Assembly: GCA_035296325.1 (NCBI GenBank) | Contig: DATHBD010000030.1 | Coordinates: 1-10,116, forward strand | DNA length: 10,116 nt | From: DATHBD01 sp035296325 | GTDB taxonomy: Bacteria > Actinomycetota > Actinomycetes > Mycobacteriales > Micromonosporaceae | Reading direction: 5' to 3' | Shown: positions 1 through 5,646 of the stretch, piece after piece | How positions within the stretch are numbered: the first letter of the stretch is position 1 | Layout: every line of letters starts with the position of its first letter | Made by a program: the position numbers and the translations under genes | The notes under the pieces: model-generated | The model's database searches: none | What the model was told of the DNA's origin: nothing | Seen by the model: only the letters and a program-made list of their open reading frames with translations

Positions 1-1445
1 GAGGAGATTGGGGCGGTGATCGGGGCGGCGTTGGTGGTGGGGGTGGTGGGTGCGGTGCTGGGGGCTGCTGCGGCGGCCGGGGTGGAGGCGTTCGGGGTGG
101 GGGTCTCGCCGTTGCCGTTGCCGTTGCCGTTGCCGTTCGCCGGGGTGCTGGGGGTCTGGGTCGGCTCGGCCGGGGTGCTGGGGGTCTGGGTCGGCTCAAC
201 CGGGGTGGTGGGTTCGACGGGGGTGGTGGGTTCGACCGGGGTGGTGGGTTCGACCGGGGTGGTGGGCTCGACGGGGGTGGTGGGCTCGACGGGGGTGGTG
301 GGTTCGACGGGGGTGGTCGGGGTGCAGGTGCCGGGGTTGGTCCAGGTGTGCTGGGCGATGTTCTGGCCGTTGGCGGTGATGGTGATCGTTGCGGCGTCGG
401 CGGGGACGGTCACGTTGGTGTTCTCGCCGGGCTTGAGGGTGGCCTTTTCGGTGTATCCGTTGCCGGCGGTCAGGTTGAGCTTGACGGGGAGGGTGGCGTC
501 GGCGTGGTTGCTGAGGTTGACGGTGACGGTGCCGTCGCAGTTCGGGGTGAACGTGGCTGTGGGGGTGCTGCAGGCGGTGGTGCCGCCGGTGTGGGTGCCG
601 AGCGGGCCGGTGGAGCGGTTACCTGGTGCGGTCGGGCCGCCGAGGACGGTGGTGGCGTACGGGTTGGTGTCGGTGATCGTGTCGTGGGTGTTGGTACCCC
701 AGATGAGGTAGAGGGCGGTGTAGCAGGGGGGCACGTCGACGTTGAGGGTCAGCGCGGGGTGGGTGGCGTCGAGGGCGCCGGTGGCGTCGTCGAAGCGGTC
801 CTGGGGGACGCCGCCCAGGGTGGGGGTGGTGTAGGAGACGAGGGTGAAGTTCTGGGACTGTCCGGCGCACAGCGGCAGGTCCCGCATGGTGATGGTGGCG
901 GTTCCGGCGGCGCCGTTGAAGGTGTGGGTGTAGTCGGCGTCGGCGGCGTTGACGCAGACCGGGGCGGGCGGCGGGGTGGGCTGGCACGTGCCGGCGAGGG
1001 TGACGGTTTTGGCGGCGGTGCCGGTGTAGCCGTCGCTCCACTTCGCGGCGAGTTGCAGTTTCGCGGTGGTGGCGGTGCCGGGTACGCGCTGCACGCCGCT
1101 GATCTTGCCGTTGACGCCGGCGACCTTGGCTGGGACGACGGTGCCGGGGGCGATGTTGGTGATCGCGGTCGGTGATGCGCTCACCGCGGTCAGGGTGACG
1201 ATCCCGGCCCAGTCGTTGGCCACGCCCCAGGTGATGGCGTACTCCCCGGTCGCGGTGTCACAGACCGGGGTGGCGGTGATCAGCGCGGCGTGGGCGCTGG
1301 CGGGTGCGGCGAACGTGACCAGCGCGGCGGCGCCGATCGCGGTGCCCGCGGCGACGGCGACGATGCGGCCCAGCGGTGAGTTGGCGCGGTGCAGACCGGA
1401 GATGCCCCGGTGCATGCCTGCCATACGACGGTGTGAAACGGTCAT
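1..1445 (-). CDS. Secreted, repeat-stalked cell-surface protein (partial, C-terminus off the left edge)
   Basis: The frame is open from ATG at 1445 to the left edge (481 complete codons, no stop), so it continues outside the window. Residues 1-53 form a long signal peptide: basic N-terminus, hydrophobic core near 28-47, and ASA/AHA cleavage signals at 51-53. The exported part is Thr/Ala/Gly-rich with a few Cys and beta-rich character; I do not recognise a catalytic domain. Residues 377-418 are seven TTPVEP repeats, followed by two copies of TQTPSTPA joined by EP, five Asn-Gly pairs, and a Thr/Pro/Ala-rich stretch. A signal peptide, a globular part and then a Pro/Thr stalk is the usual design of actinobacterial wall-anchored proteins, so a sortase signal or membrane anchor is expected just outside; that is inferred, not seen. 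A weak Shine-Dalgarno GGGGG lies 6 nt before ATG. An ATG 12 nt upstream is in another frame. Function unknown; an adhesin or wall-associated role is a guess. Confidence 0.85.
   Translation of the reverse strand, partial: MTVSHRRMAGMHRGISGLHRANSPLGRIVAVAAGTAIGAAALVTFAAPASAHAALITATPVCDTATGEYAITWGVANDWAGIVTLTAVSASPTAITNIAPGTVVPAKVAGVNGKISGVQRVPGTATTAKLQLAAKWSDGYTGTAAKTVTLAGTCQPTPPPAPVCVNAADADYTHTFNGAAGTATITMRDLPLCAGQSQNFTLVSYTTPTLGGVPQDRFDDATGALDATHPALTLNVDVPPCYTALYLIWGTNTHDTITDTNPYATTVLGGPTAPGNRSTGPLGTHTGGTTACSTPTATFTPNCDGTVTVNLSNHADATLPVKLNLTAGNGYTEKATLKPGENTNVTVPADAATITITANGQNIAQHTWTNPGTCTPTTPVEPTTPVEPTTPVEPTTPVEPTTPVEPTTPVEPTTPVEPTQTPSTPAEPTQTPSTPANGNGNGNGNGETPTPNASTPAAAAAPSTAPTTPTTNAAPITAPIS
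108..191 (-). repeat. Second repeat block: TQTPSTPA duplicated and (Asn-Gly)x5
   Basis: Next to the hexapeptide array, 138-191 encodes TQTPSTPA twice with EP between (30-nt period). Positions 108-137 are five 6-nt units encoding Asn-Gly. Together with the TTPVEP array this makes a three-part low-complexity stalk of more than 70 residues. Confidence 0.9.
192..317 (-). repeat. Seven tandem 18-bp units encoding TTPVEP
   Basis: Seven in-frame 18-nt units (192-209, 210-227, 228-245, 246-263, 264-281, 282-299, 300-317) each encode Thr-Thr-Pro-Val-Glu-Pro. Units differ only at synonymous third positions (GAA/GAG, CCC/CCG, GTC/GTT), so the protein repeat is perfect while the DNA is slightly diverged. 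The array forms the rigid extended stalk of the surface protein and is a likely site of length variation by slippage. Confidence 0.95.
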
Positions 1446-1638
1446 GATGTGCCCCCATGGCGTATGCGTTGAGGGGGCGGTCTCACCTCTGACTCCCCGT
1501 GCCGCAAAGGTGACCGAATTGCGCGGCGCGGATCATTGTCTTCCCCGTGGTGTGGCCCTGTGCTGCGGCTACACCCAAAGCGTAAGCGGCCCTATTCGCG
1601 GTGAATAGTCCGTTTAGCGGGGCACTTCATGGGGTCAA
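1446..1638 (-). promoter_or_regulatory. Structured leader / promoter region of the surface-protein gene
   Basis: Read on the minus strand, this stretch carries a series of potential hairpins. One is at 1608-1592 (CTATTC, 5-nt loop, GAATAG), which could equally be a protein operator. One is at 1575-1549 (GGTGTAGCC pairing with GGCCACACC, 8 of 9 pairs, 9-nt loop). One is TCACCT at 1513-1508 pairing with AGGTGA at 1488-1483. The last is GCCCCC at 1478-1473 pairing with GGGGGC at 1456-1451, which would cover the Shine-Dalgarno just before ATG 1445. A poor promoter match, TTGACC (1638-1633) and TAAACG (1616-1611) with 16 bp between, would start the RNA near 1605. I could not match it to a riboswitch class I know. 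Protein-bound DNA sites and chance GC-rich pairing are the alternatives. Confidence 0.4.
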
Positions 1639-1770
1639 GCTGGCGTTACTCAACGTGACGGAGTTTGTCCTGGTTGCATCGTTGCCCACCCGACTTGGCA
1701 CCTTTGGTGTGACAGGCTCCACACGCTCCGCAACCGGCGTGCCCAGCACGGTCCCACCTCGCGTAGGCGC

Positions 1771-2261
1771 CTGGACGGACCGCCGATAGCGATCGAGGTC
1801 GACCGCACGGACAGGCAGTGGTCAGCCCGCGAGCTGCTCTGCGAGGCCGACGCCGGCGTCGTGGCGATCTGGGTGCGGTGGGGGAGCCCGAAACCTGGAT
1901 CGTGCCGGCGCCGGTAGCGCTGGTGAACGTGGAAACGACCATCCGCCGCGGACCCGGCGGGCGACAGCTGTACTCGTGGGTCGCACACGACGTACCCGAG
2001 CTCCCCGCGATTGTGGTCCCGGCTCCCCGCGCTCCGGCCGAGGGCACACCTCGGTGCTCCGCGACCACGAACCGGGGCCGGCCGCGCCCTATCGACCCGC
2101 GCCCGTCCGGGCTGTGTCATGTGCACGACCCGGCGGTGCAGTGTGGCGGGGTGACCCGCGAGGGTCAGCGGTGTGGCGTAGCGACGGGAGGCGGTCGCTC
2201 CGACTTCACCCAGATGCGGGGCGTCCAGACCCGCCTGGCGGATCGCCCGTCCTTCGCCTGA
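1771..2261 (+). pseudogene. Frameshifted remnant of an unidentified small gene
   Basis: Two adjoining frames show coding-like third-position GC and protein-like composition. The first, from about 1771, reads LDGPPIAIEVDRTDRQWSAR and on to WVRWG. At the G-run 1878-1884 the coding signal moves to another frame (VGEPETWIVPAPVALVNVET and onward), which stays open to TGA at 2259-2261. No good start or Shine-Dalgarno is visible for either part. The C-terminal part holds LCHVHDP and then QCGGVTREGQRC, a Cys/His pattern vaguely like short zinc-binding T-x-x-G-x-x-C motifs; I would not assign a function from it. An intact gene of 147 codons starting at GTG or ATG near 1818 in the second frame is the alternative, but its first residues look like a frame shadow. 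The single slip lies in a homopolymer, so a sequencing error is possible. Confidence 0.35.
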
Positions 2262-2517
2262 CCGGTTCGGCGACGACAAACGTCGACAATGGACCGGGTC
2301 AGGTCCGCGAAGCGCGAGCGCAGACAGGGGTGCCGCGCCCGACCAGCAGCACGGCGGGGAGCCGCTCCTCGAGTGGTCCGGGATTGGTTGGGCTACTCCC
2401 GGTGCACTGCGGGTGCCGTGCGATACGACGAGCAACGCGGGGGCAGGCGGGCGATCGGAGCCTGCGGGTCCATTTGGTCGGGTGGTCTCGAATGATGGCC
2501 GCTCTGGCCGCCGATGC
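2262..2517. other. Non-coding stretch upstream of the NmrA-like gene
   Basis: About 255 nt with no frame that looks protein-like. Open frames here are short, Arg-rich shadows of GC-rich DNA. The only structure noticed is a 5-bp inverted repeat (CGACG, ACAAA, CGTCG) near 2270-2284. The promoter of the next gene begins at the right end. Confidence 0.4.
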
Positions 2518-2548
2518 TTGACTTGAACCTTGGTTGACGTACGAGAGT
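2518..2548 (+). promoter_or_regulatory. Candidate MerR-type promoter/operator of the NmrA-like gene
   Basis: A good -35 box TTGACT (2518-2523) is followed by a 20-bp imperfect palindrome, ACTTGAACCTTGGTTGACGT (2521-2540; the inner AACC/GGTT arms are perfect). A weak -10 at GAGAGT (2543-2548) gives a 19-bp spacer. Over-long 19-20 bp spacers filled by a palindrome are the hallmark of promoters activated by MerR-family proteins. The spacing and symmetry are seen; the regulator class is inferred. Confidence 0.4.
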
Positions 2549-2580
2549 CGTGTCATCGAACGGCGAGACGAGGAGATTCG

Positions 2581-3432
2581 ATGACACAGCCCAGGATCCT
2601 GGTGACCGGCGCGACCGGAAACGTCGGCGGCGCGGTGGTGACCCAACTGCACGCGACGGGCGTGCCCGTGCGGGCGCTGGTGAGAGGCAAGGCGGGCTTC
2701 CCGGAGGGCGTGCAGGCGGTACATGGCGATCTCGCTGATCCCGCGTCGCTAGACACGGCTCTGGACGGCGTCGACTCGGTCTTCCTGGTGTGGCCCTTCC
2801 TGAGCGCCGAGGGCGCGCCGGATGTGATCGACGCGATTGTGAAGCGCGCCCGACGGGTCGTGTACCTGTCATCCGCCGGGGTCGGAGGCGGGAAGAAGCG
2901 GCCGAGCGAGGCGATCACCATGTTCCACACGGAGCTGGAGCGGCTGATCGAGGCATCGGGCCTGGAGTGGACGGCGCTGCGACCCACCGGGTTCGCGAGC
3001 AACACGCTGGGCTGGGCGGAGGAGGTCCGCACTACCGGTACGGTACGGGCGCCACTGGCGAGGCTGGCCCGCCCCCTGATCCACGATGCGGACATCGCTG
3101 CCGTCGCGGTTCAGGCGCTGACGACCGAGGCCCTACTCGGTGCCCACCCCCTGCTCACCGGCCCCGAACTGATCACCCAGGAACGGCAGGTGGCGCTGAT
3201 CAGCGAGGCGATCGGGCGGCCGGTGCGGTTCGAGGAGGTCACCCTGGGCGAGGCCATCGAGCAGATGAAGGCCGCAGGCTACCCGGCAGAACTGGTGGAG
3301 GCCGTGATGCCGGCCCAGGCGGAGATGCTCGACAATCCGGAGCCGGTCAACGATGAGGTGGAGCGCATCACGGGCGCCCCGGCCCGATCCTTCCGGGAGT
3401 GGGCGGTGGACCACGCGGCGGACTTCCGATGA
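2581..3432 (+). CDS. NmrA-family NAD(P)-binding Rossmann protein (atypical SDR / NAD(P)H azoreductase-like)
   Basis: A 283-residue cytoplasmic protein. The N-terminus ILVTGATGNVGGAVV is the G-x-x-G-x-x-G dinucleotide-binding loop of atypical short-chain dehydrogenases. It is followed by VRALVRG (usual place of cofactor phosphate or adenine recognition), HGDLADPASL, VFLVWPF, VVYLSSAGV and ALRPTGFASN, all in the family order. The classical Y-x-x-x-K active site is absent, as is common in NmrA-like proteins, which act as quinone or azo reductases or as redox sensors. A helical C-terminal substrate or partner domain (about 215-283) is complete, so length is normal. The ATG at 2581 is chosen because AGGAG (2571-2575) sits 5 nt upstream; an in-frame upstream GTG/TTG would add 17 residues and overlap the promoter. 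It stands alone, convergent with the lipoprotein operon. Substrate cannot be deduced. Confidence 0.9.
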   Translation: MTQPRILVTGATGNVGGAVVTQLHATGVPVRALVRGKAGFPEGVQAVHGDLADPASLDTALDGVDSVFLVWPFLSAEGAPDVIDAIVKRARRVVYLSSAGVGGGKKRPSEAITMFHTELERLIEASGLEWTALRPTGFASNTLGWAEEVRTTGTVRAPLARLARPLIHDADIAAVAVQALTTEALLGAHPLLTGPELITQERQVALISEAIGRPVRFEEVTLGEAIEQMKAAGYPAELVEAVMPAQAEMLDNPEPVNDEVERITGAPARSFREWAVDHAADFR

Positions 3433-3517
3433 TAGGGAGGTCACCCCGGGCGGCCGAAGAACCGAGCCGGGCGCCATCGGACGCACCGGGTTGCGACGGG
3501 CAGCCGTTCAGGACGGC

Positions 3518-3536
3518 GACCGTGGTGTCGACGGTC
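3518..3536 (-). terminator. Weak hairpin at the 3' end of the lipoprotein operon
   Basis: GACCGT (3518-3523) and ACGGTC (3531-3536) can form a 6-bp stem with a 7-nt loop, overlapping the TGA stop of the minus-strand lipoprotein gene. It lies in the roughly 100-nt gap between two convergent genes. No T-run follows, as is usual in high-GC actinobacteria. Weak evidence. Confidence 0.3.
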
Positions 3537-4068
3537 AGCTGTGCGTGGCGTGCCGGCCGTGGTCGCTGACCTGGGCGTCGAACCAGGAGTGCAGTGCGCT
3601 GATGAGGGCGGTGTCAGCGGTGGTGTAGGTGATGCGCGCGCCGTCGCTGATGTCGTGGTAGGTCACCGTGATCTTGCCTGCGCTCTGGCGCAGCGCGGCC
3701 AGGCCCGGCATGTCGGCCCCGTGGATGCTGGCGGGATCTTCGAAGTCGCCGGACCGGAACCGTTCGGCCTCGTGGCGCAGGTGCTGCTGGATGAGTCCGA
3801 CCTGGGTGGCGTCGGCGGTGTCGGCTACGACGGCCTGCACTCCGCCGGTGGTGGTCTTGGTGAACCGGTGCGTGGTGCGCTCGAGGTCGAACGGCATTAC
3901 GGACCGGCCCCGTTCGGCGATCTCTCCCTGCCGGCTGGCGCCGGCTGATTGATTGCCTACGGCGGGGGTGGGCTGTTGGGTCGTGGTGGCGCAGCCGGTC
4001 ACGGTCAACGCCACCGCGGCAGCAAGCGGGGCGATGTAGCGACGGACATGGCGGTCAGTGGGGATCAT
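3535..4068 (-). CDS. Conserved lipoprotein of unknown function (family sometimes mislabelled aspartate carbamoyltransferase)
   Basis: A 177-residue protein. The N-terminus MIPTDRHVRRYIAPLAAAVA plus the lipobox LTVTGC (Cys26) marks an exported lipoprotein anchored to the outer face of the membrane, followed by a short Thr/Gln/Pro linker. The conserved core runs from RGRSVMPFDLERTTHRF, through GGVQAVVAD, FRSGDFEDPASIHGADMPGL and KITVTYHDI, to ALHSWFDAQVSDHGRHA. From memory, small proteins with this R-G-x-x-V-M-P-F-D-L-E-x-T-x-H signature are common in actinobacteria and are often named aspartate carbamoyltransferase. None of that enzyme's catalytic motifs (for example S-T-R-T) is present, so the name should not be used. 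Start 4068 is chosen because it gives a proper lipoprotein signal; upstream starts would add 54 residues read out of the regulator gene. The ATG lies inside the end of the MarR gene (14-nt overlap), implying translational coupling and shared control. Confidence 0.85.
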   Translation of the reverse strand: MIPTDRHVRRYIAPLAAAVALTVTGCATTTQQPTPAVGNQSAGASRQGEIAERGRSVMPFDLERTTHRFTKTTTGGVQAVVADTADATQVGLIQQHLRHEAERFRSGDFEDPASIHGADMPGLAALRQSAGKITVTYHDISDGARITYTTADTALISALHSWFDAQVSDHGRHATHS

Positions 4069-4510
4069 CGGCGGCCTCGGCCAGGGTTCGCAGCGCGGAC
4101 ACCACGGCGTCGCGCTGATCGTCGGGGACACGGGCGAGCAGGGTGGTGAGCCGGGCGCGGCGGGCCGCGGCTTGGGCGGCTGCCGCGTTCGCGCCGGCGT
4201 CGGTAAGTTCGAGCAGGACTCCGCGGCCATCGTCGCCAGCAGCGTGCCTGTGCACCCACCCGCGTGTGACGAGGTTGCCCACCAGGCGGCTGACCGTGCT
4301 CTTCTCCAGCCGTAACCGCCGGCCTAAGTCGACCTGCCGGAGCCGACCATCCCGGCTGATCTCGGCCATGGCGTACGCCTCGGATATCGGCAACGGCTGA
4401 CCGCACGGCGTGCGGTCAGCCTGGTGCAGGCCGAAGTGACGCACGAAACGCATCAGCGCATCCTGCGCGGCCGCCACGTCGTCCGGATCGTCGTCCACCG
4501 CCCCACTCAC
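4055..4510 (-). CDS. MarR-family transcriptional regulator
   Basis: A 151-residue winged helix-turn-helix protein of typical MarR length. Helical dimer regions flank the DNA-binding part: LRQVDLGRRLRLEKSTVSRL (about residues 57-76) is the helix-turn-helix, and GWVHRHAAGDDGRGVLLELT contains the wing with its Asp-Gly-Arg tip, followed by the C-terminal dimer helix. GTG at 4510 is preferred. A -10 box TATGGT ends at 4517, putting the transcription start on the G of this GTG, and no Shine-Dalgarno is present, so the mRNA would be leaderless, as is common in actinobacteria. A TTG at 4525 would lie inside the promoter; another GTG is at 4498. It is the first gene of the operon with the lipoprotein and probably represses its own promoter. 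The ligand is unknown. Confidence 0.85.
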   Translation of the reverse strand: MSGAVDDDPDDVAAAQDALMRFVRHFGLHQADRTPCGQPLPISEAYAMAEISRDGRLRQVDLGRRLRLEKSTVSRLVGNLVTRGWVHRHAAGDDGRGVLLELTDAGANAAAAQAAARRARLTTLLARVPDDQRDAVVSALRTLAEAADDPH

Positions 4511-4546
4511 GGTTCGACCATACAACCAACAGGTTCGACCTTACAA
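4511..4546 (-). promoter_or_regulatory. MarR operon promoter with two 21-bp-spaced direct repeats
   Basis: On the minus strand TTGTAAGGTCGAACC (4546-4532) and TTGTATGGTCGAACC (4525-4511) match at 14 of 15 positions and start exactly 21 bp apart, two helical turns, so they face the same side of DNA. Each contains GGTCGAACC, itself nearly palindromic around TCGA. The promoter is built from them: TTGTAA (4546-4541) is the -35 and TATGGT (4522-4517) the -10, with an 18-bp spacer. A regulator bound to both copies would block RNA polymerase. This is most simply the self-operator of the adjacent MarR protein. Confidence 0.6.
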
Positions 4547-4598
4547 CGTTTGCATGGCAGACGTGTGGGTCACCTGACTCAGCCGAGAACCCGGACGG

Positions 4599-4866
4599 CT
4601 AAGCACACCTGGACGACAGCGCCGCGACGTACTCGACGGCGCTGTCCAACAGCTGGTCGGAGACCCGCAGCGGGTTCGGTCCTGCGGTGACCAGGACGCC
4701 GCCGGCAATCTTTGTCCACGGTTACCGAATCGGCGTGATGTGGCCGGTTCCTCATCGACGACGTACCCGTCGCGACGCAGGGAGTTGAGGAACTTGCCGC
4801 TGTACTGCGGCTCGAACCCCTGCACGAGGCGCTCGAAGACGCGCAGTACTCCCCCACAGCGGCGGA
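4599..4866 (-). pseudogene. Decayed minus-strand gene, N-terminally truncated and frameshifted
   Basis: On the minus strand the stretch from about 4860 to 4735 reads LRVFERLVQGFEPQYSGKFL and then NSLRRDGYVVDEE, with nearly every third base G or C, a strong coding sign. Near 4690-4730 the signal moves to another frame reading KIAGGVLVTAGPNPLRVSDQ and LLDSAVEYVAALSSRCA, ending at a stop at 4599-4601. So two parts of one gene are separated by a frame slip, and no start codon with a ribosome site exists. The upstream end stops where the plus-strand membrane gene begins, suggesting a rearrangement joint. I do not recognise the family. Confidence 0.45.
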
Positions 4867-4874
4867 GCCGCGCG

Positions 4875-5096
4875 GTGCGGTACTTCCTCCGCCACCTCGC
4901 CGAGATGATGCTCGCGATGGTCGCCGGGATGCTGCTCCTCGGCCCGGTCTGGGAGGCGGTCCACCGGGCCCTCGGCGTCGGGGGACCGTTCGGGCGGGCC
5001 GACATCGGCGCGCTGGTGATGGCCACCAACATGACGCTGGGCATGGCCGCGTGGATGGGTCACCGCGGACACCCCCGGGCCGGGTGGTCGAGATGA
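4875..5096 (+). pseudogene. N-terminal part of a membrane protein cut by a one-base frameshift
   Basis: It starts at GTG 4875 with GGAG (4864-4867) 7 nt upstream and reads VRYFLRHLAEMMLAMVAGML and onward: two membrane helices, about residues 7-27 and 43-60, joined by a Gly/Arg loop. It ends GMAAWMGHRGHPRAGWSR and stops at TGA 5094-5096. In the next frame the sequence continues smoothly as RVVEMSVAMVLPVLVLLLPF, so one base seems to be missing in the run at about 5076-5086 (ACCCCCGGGCCGGG). The restored protein would resemble a small four-helix actinobacterial membrane family that, as I recall, is often mislabelled flagellar FliP. Because the second part begins with ATG 5093 in an ATGA overlap, both halves could still be made by stop-restart translation. 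A sequencing error in the GC run is possible. Confidence 0.55.
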
Positions 5097-5599
5097 GCGT
5101 CGCCATGGTCCTGCCGGTCCTGGTCCTGCTCCTACCATTCTGGATGGGGCTGCTCCCGGGGCTCGCGCTGACGCACGCGGGTCACCTGCTGATGGTGCCG
5201 GCCATGGTGCTGGCCATGCTCCGGCGTCGGGACGAGTACACCCGAGAGCATGTCCGGGTGGCAGCCGCACCGCGCGCTGGTTCCCGGACCGGGTCCGGGC
5301 GGATCACCACGGCGCTGCGACACCGGTGGCCGACCGGGCTGGCCCTGCTCGTAACGTTCGACAACTGGCTGGAGCCGGTCGCACCCTCGCCCTGGGTCAT
5401 GCTGGTGCTGCCCGGCGGGTACCTGCTGATCGGCGCCGCCCGAAGGACGCTCCGGGACCGTCGTCTCCTGGCAGTGACGTTCGAGAGTTACCTGTCCTGC
5501 AGGTACGCCGGTTCGAATATGGCGCGCGTCCAGGGCTGGGAGAATTGGGCCTGCGACGACATCTACATCGATGGAGTTTGGCTGTACGGCAAGTACTAG
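5093..5599 (+). CDS. Membrane protein, C-terminal portion with a probable chimeric end
   Basis: 168 codons from ATG 5093. Residues 2-25 (SVAMVLPVLVLLLPFWMGLL) and 27-45 (AGHLLMVPAMVLAML) are membrane helices belonging to the same family as the fragment upstream; that family module would end around RRRDEYTREH. An Arg/Gly/Ala linker follows, then LRHRWPTGLALLVTFDNWLE and WVMLVLPGGYLLIGAARRTL, two more hydrophobic segments. I associate these with a different small actinobacterial membrane protein, so the ORF may be a fusion of two neighbours. The last 33 residues or so (FESYLSCRYAGSNMARVQGW to DDIYIDGVWLYGKY) are hydrophilic and unlike a membrane protein end, suggesting replacement by recombination. 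No Shine-Dalgarno precedes ATG 5093, so translation would depend on the upstream fragment. Function unknown; expression uncertain. Confidence 0.5.
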   Translation: MSVAMVLPVLVLLLPFWMGLLPGLALTHAGHLLMVPAMVLAMLRRRDEYTREHVRVAAAPRAGSRTGSGRITTALRHRWPTGLALLVTFDNWLEPVAPSPWVMLVLPGGYLLIGAARRTLRDRRLLAVTFESYLSCRYAGSNMARVQGWENWACDDIYIDGVWLYGKY

Positions 5600-5625
5600 A
5601 CCAGCCAGCGGCGGTGAGGCGCGGA

Positions 5626-5646
5626 AGGCGTCGACAGCCGACGCCT
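5626..5646 (+). terminator. Hairpin downstream of the membrane gene
   Basis: AGGCGTCG (5626-5633) and CGACGCCT (5639-5646) form a perfect 8-bp stem with a 5-nt loop, 27 nt after the stop at 5599. There is no T-run, but its place right after a gene fits a terminator in a high-GC genome. Confidence 0.5.

Noticed and set aside
16..1175. Long Gly/Val-rich plus-strand frames opposite the surface-protein gene
   Set aside because: They are mirror frames of the minus-strand repeats; the minus-strand reading has a signal peptide and a clear protein repeat.
1549..1575. GCACAGGG within the surface-gene leader as part of a c-di-GMP (GEMM-I) riboswitch
   Set aside because: The second conserved block of that class (GACGCAAAGCC) and the proper joining loops are absent; the similarity is limited to a few bases.
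1446..1638. c-di-AMP (ydaO-type) riboswitch, which often controls wall proteins in actinobacteria
   Set aside because: The conserved GGGGGACCCA and CCGAACCCG blocks of that class are not present on the minus strand.
1650..2435. 261-codon minus-strand open frame
   Set aside because: Composition is Arg/Ser/Pro-rich with no motif or ribosome site, and the plus-strand frames it faces have the better codon pattern. It is a GC-rich shadow.
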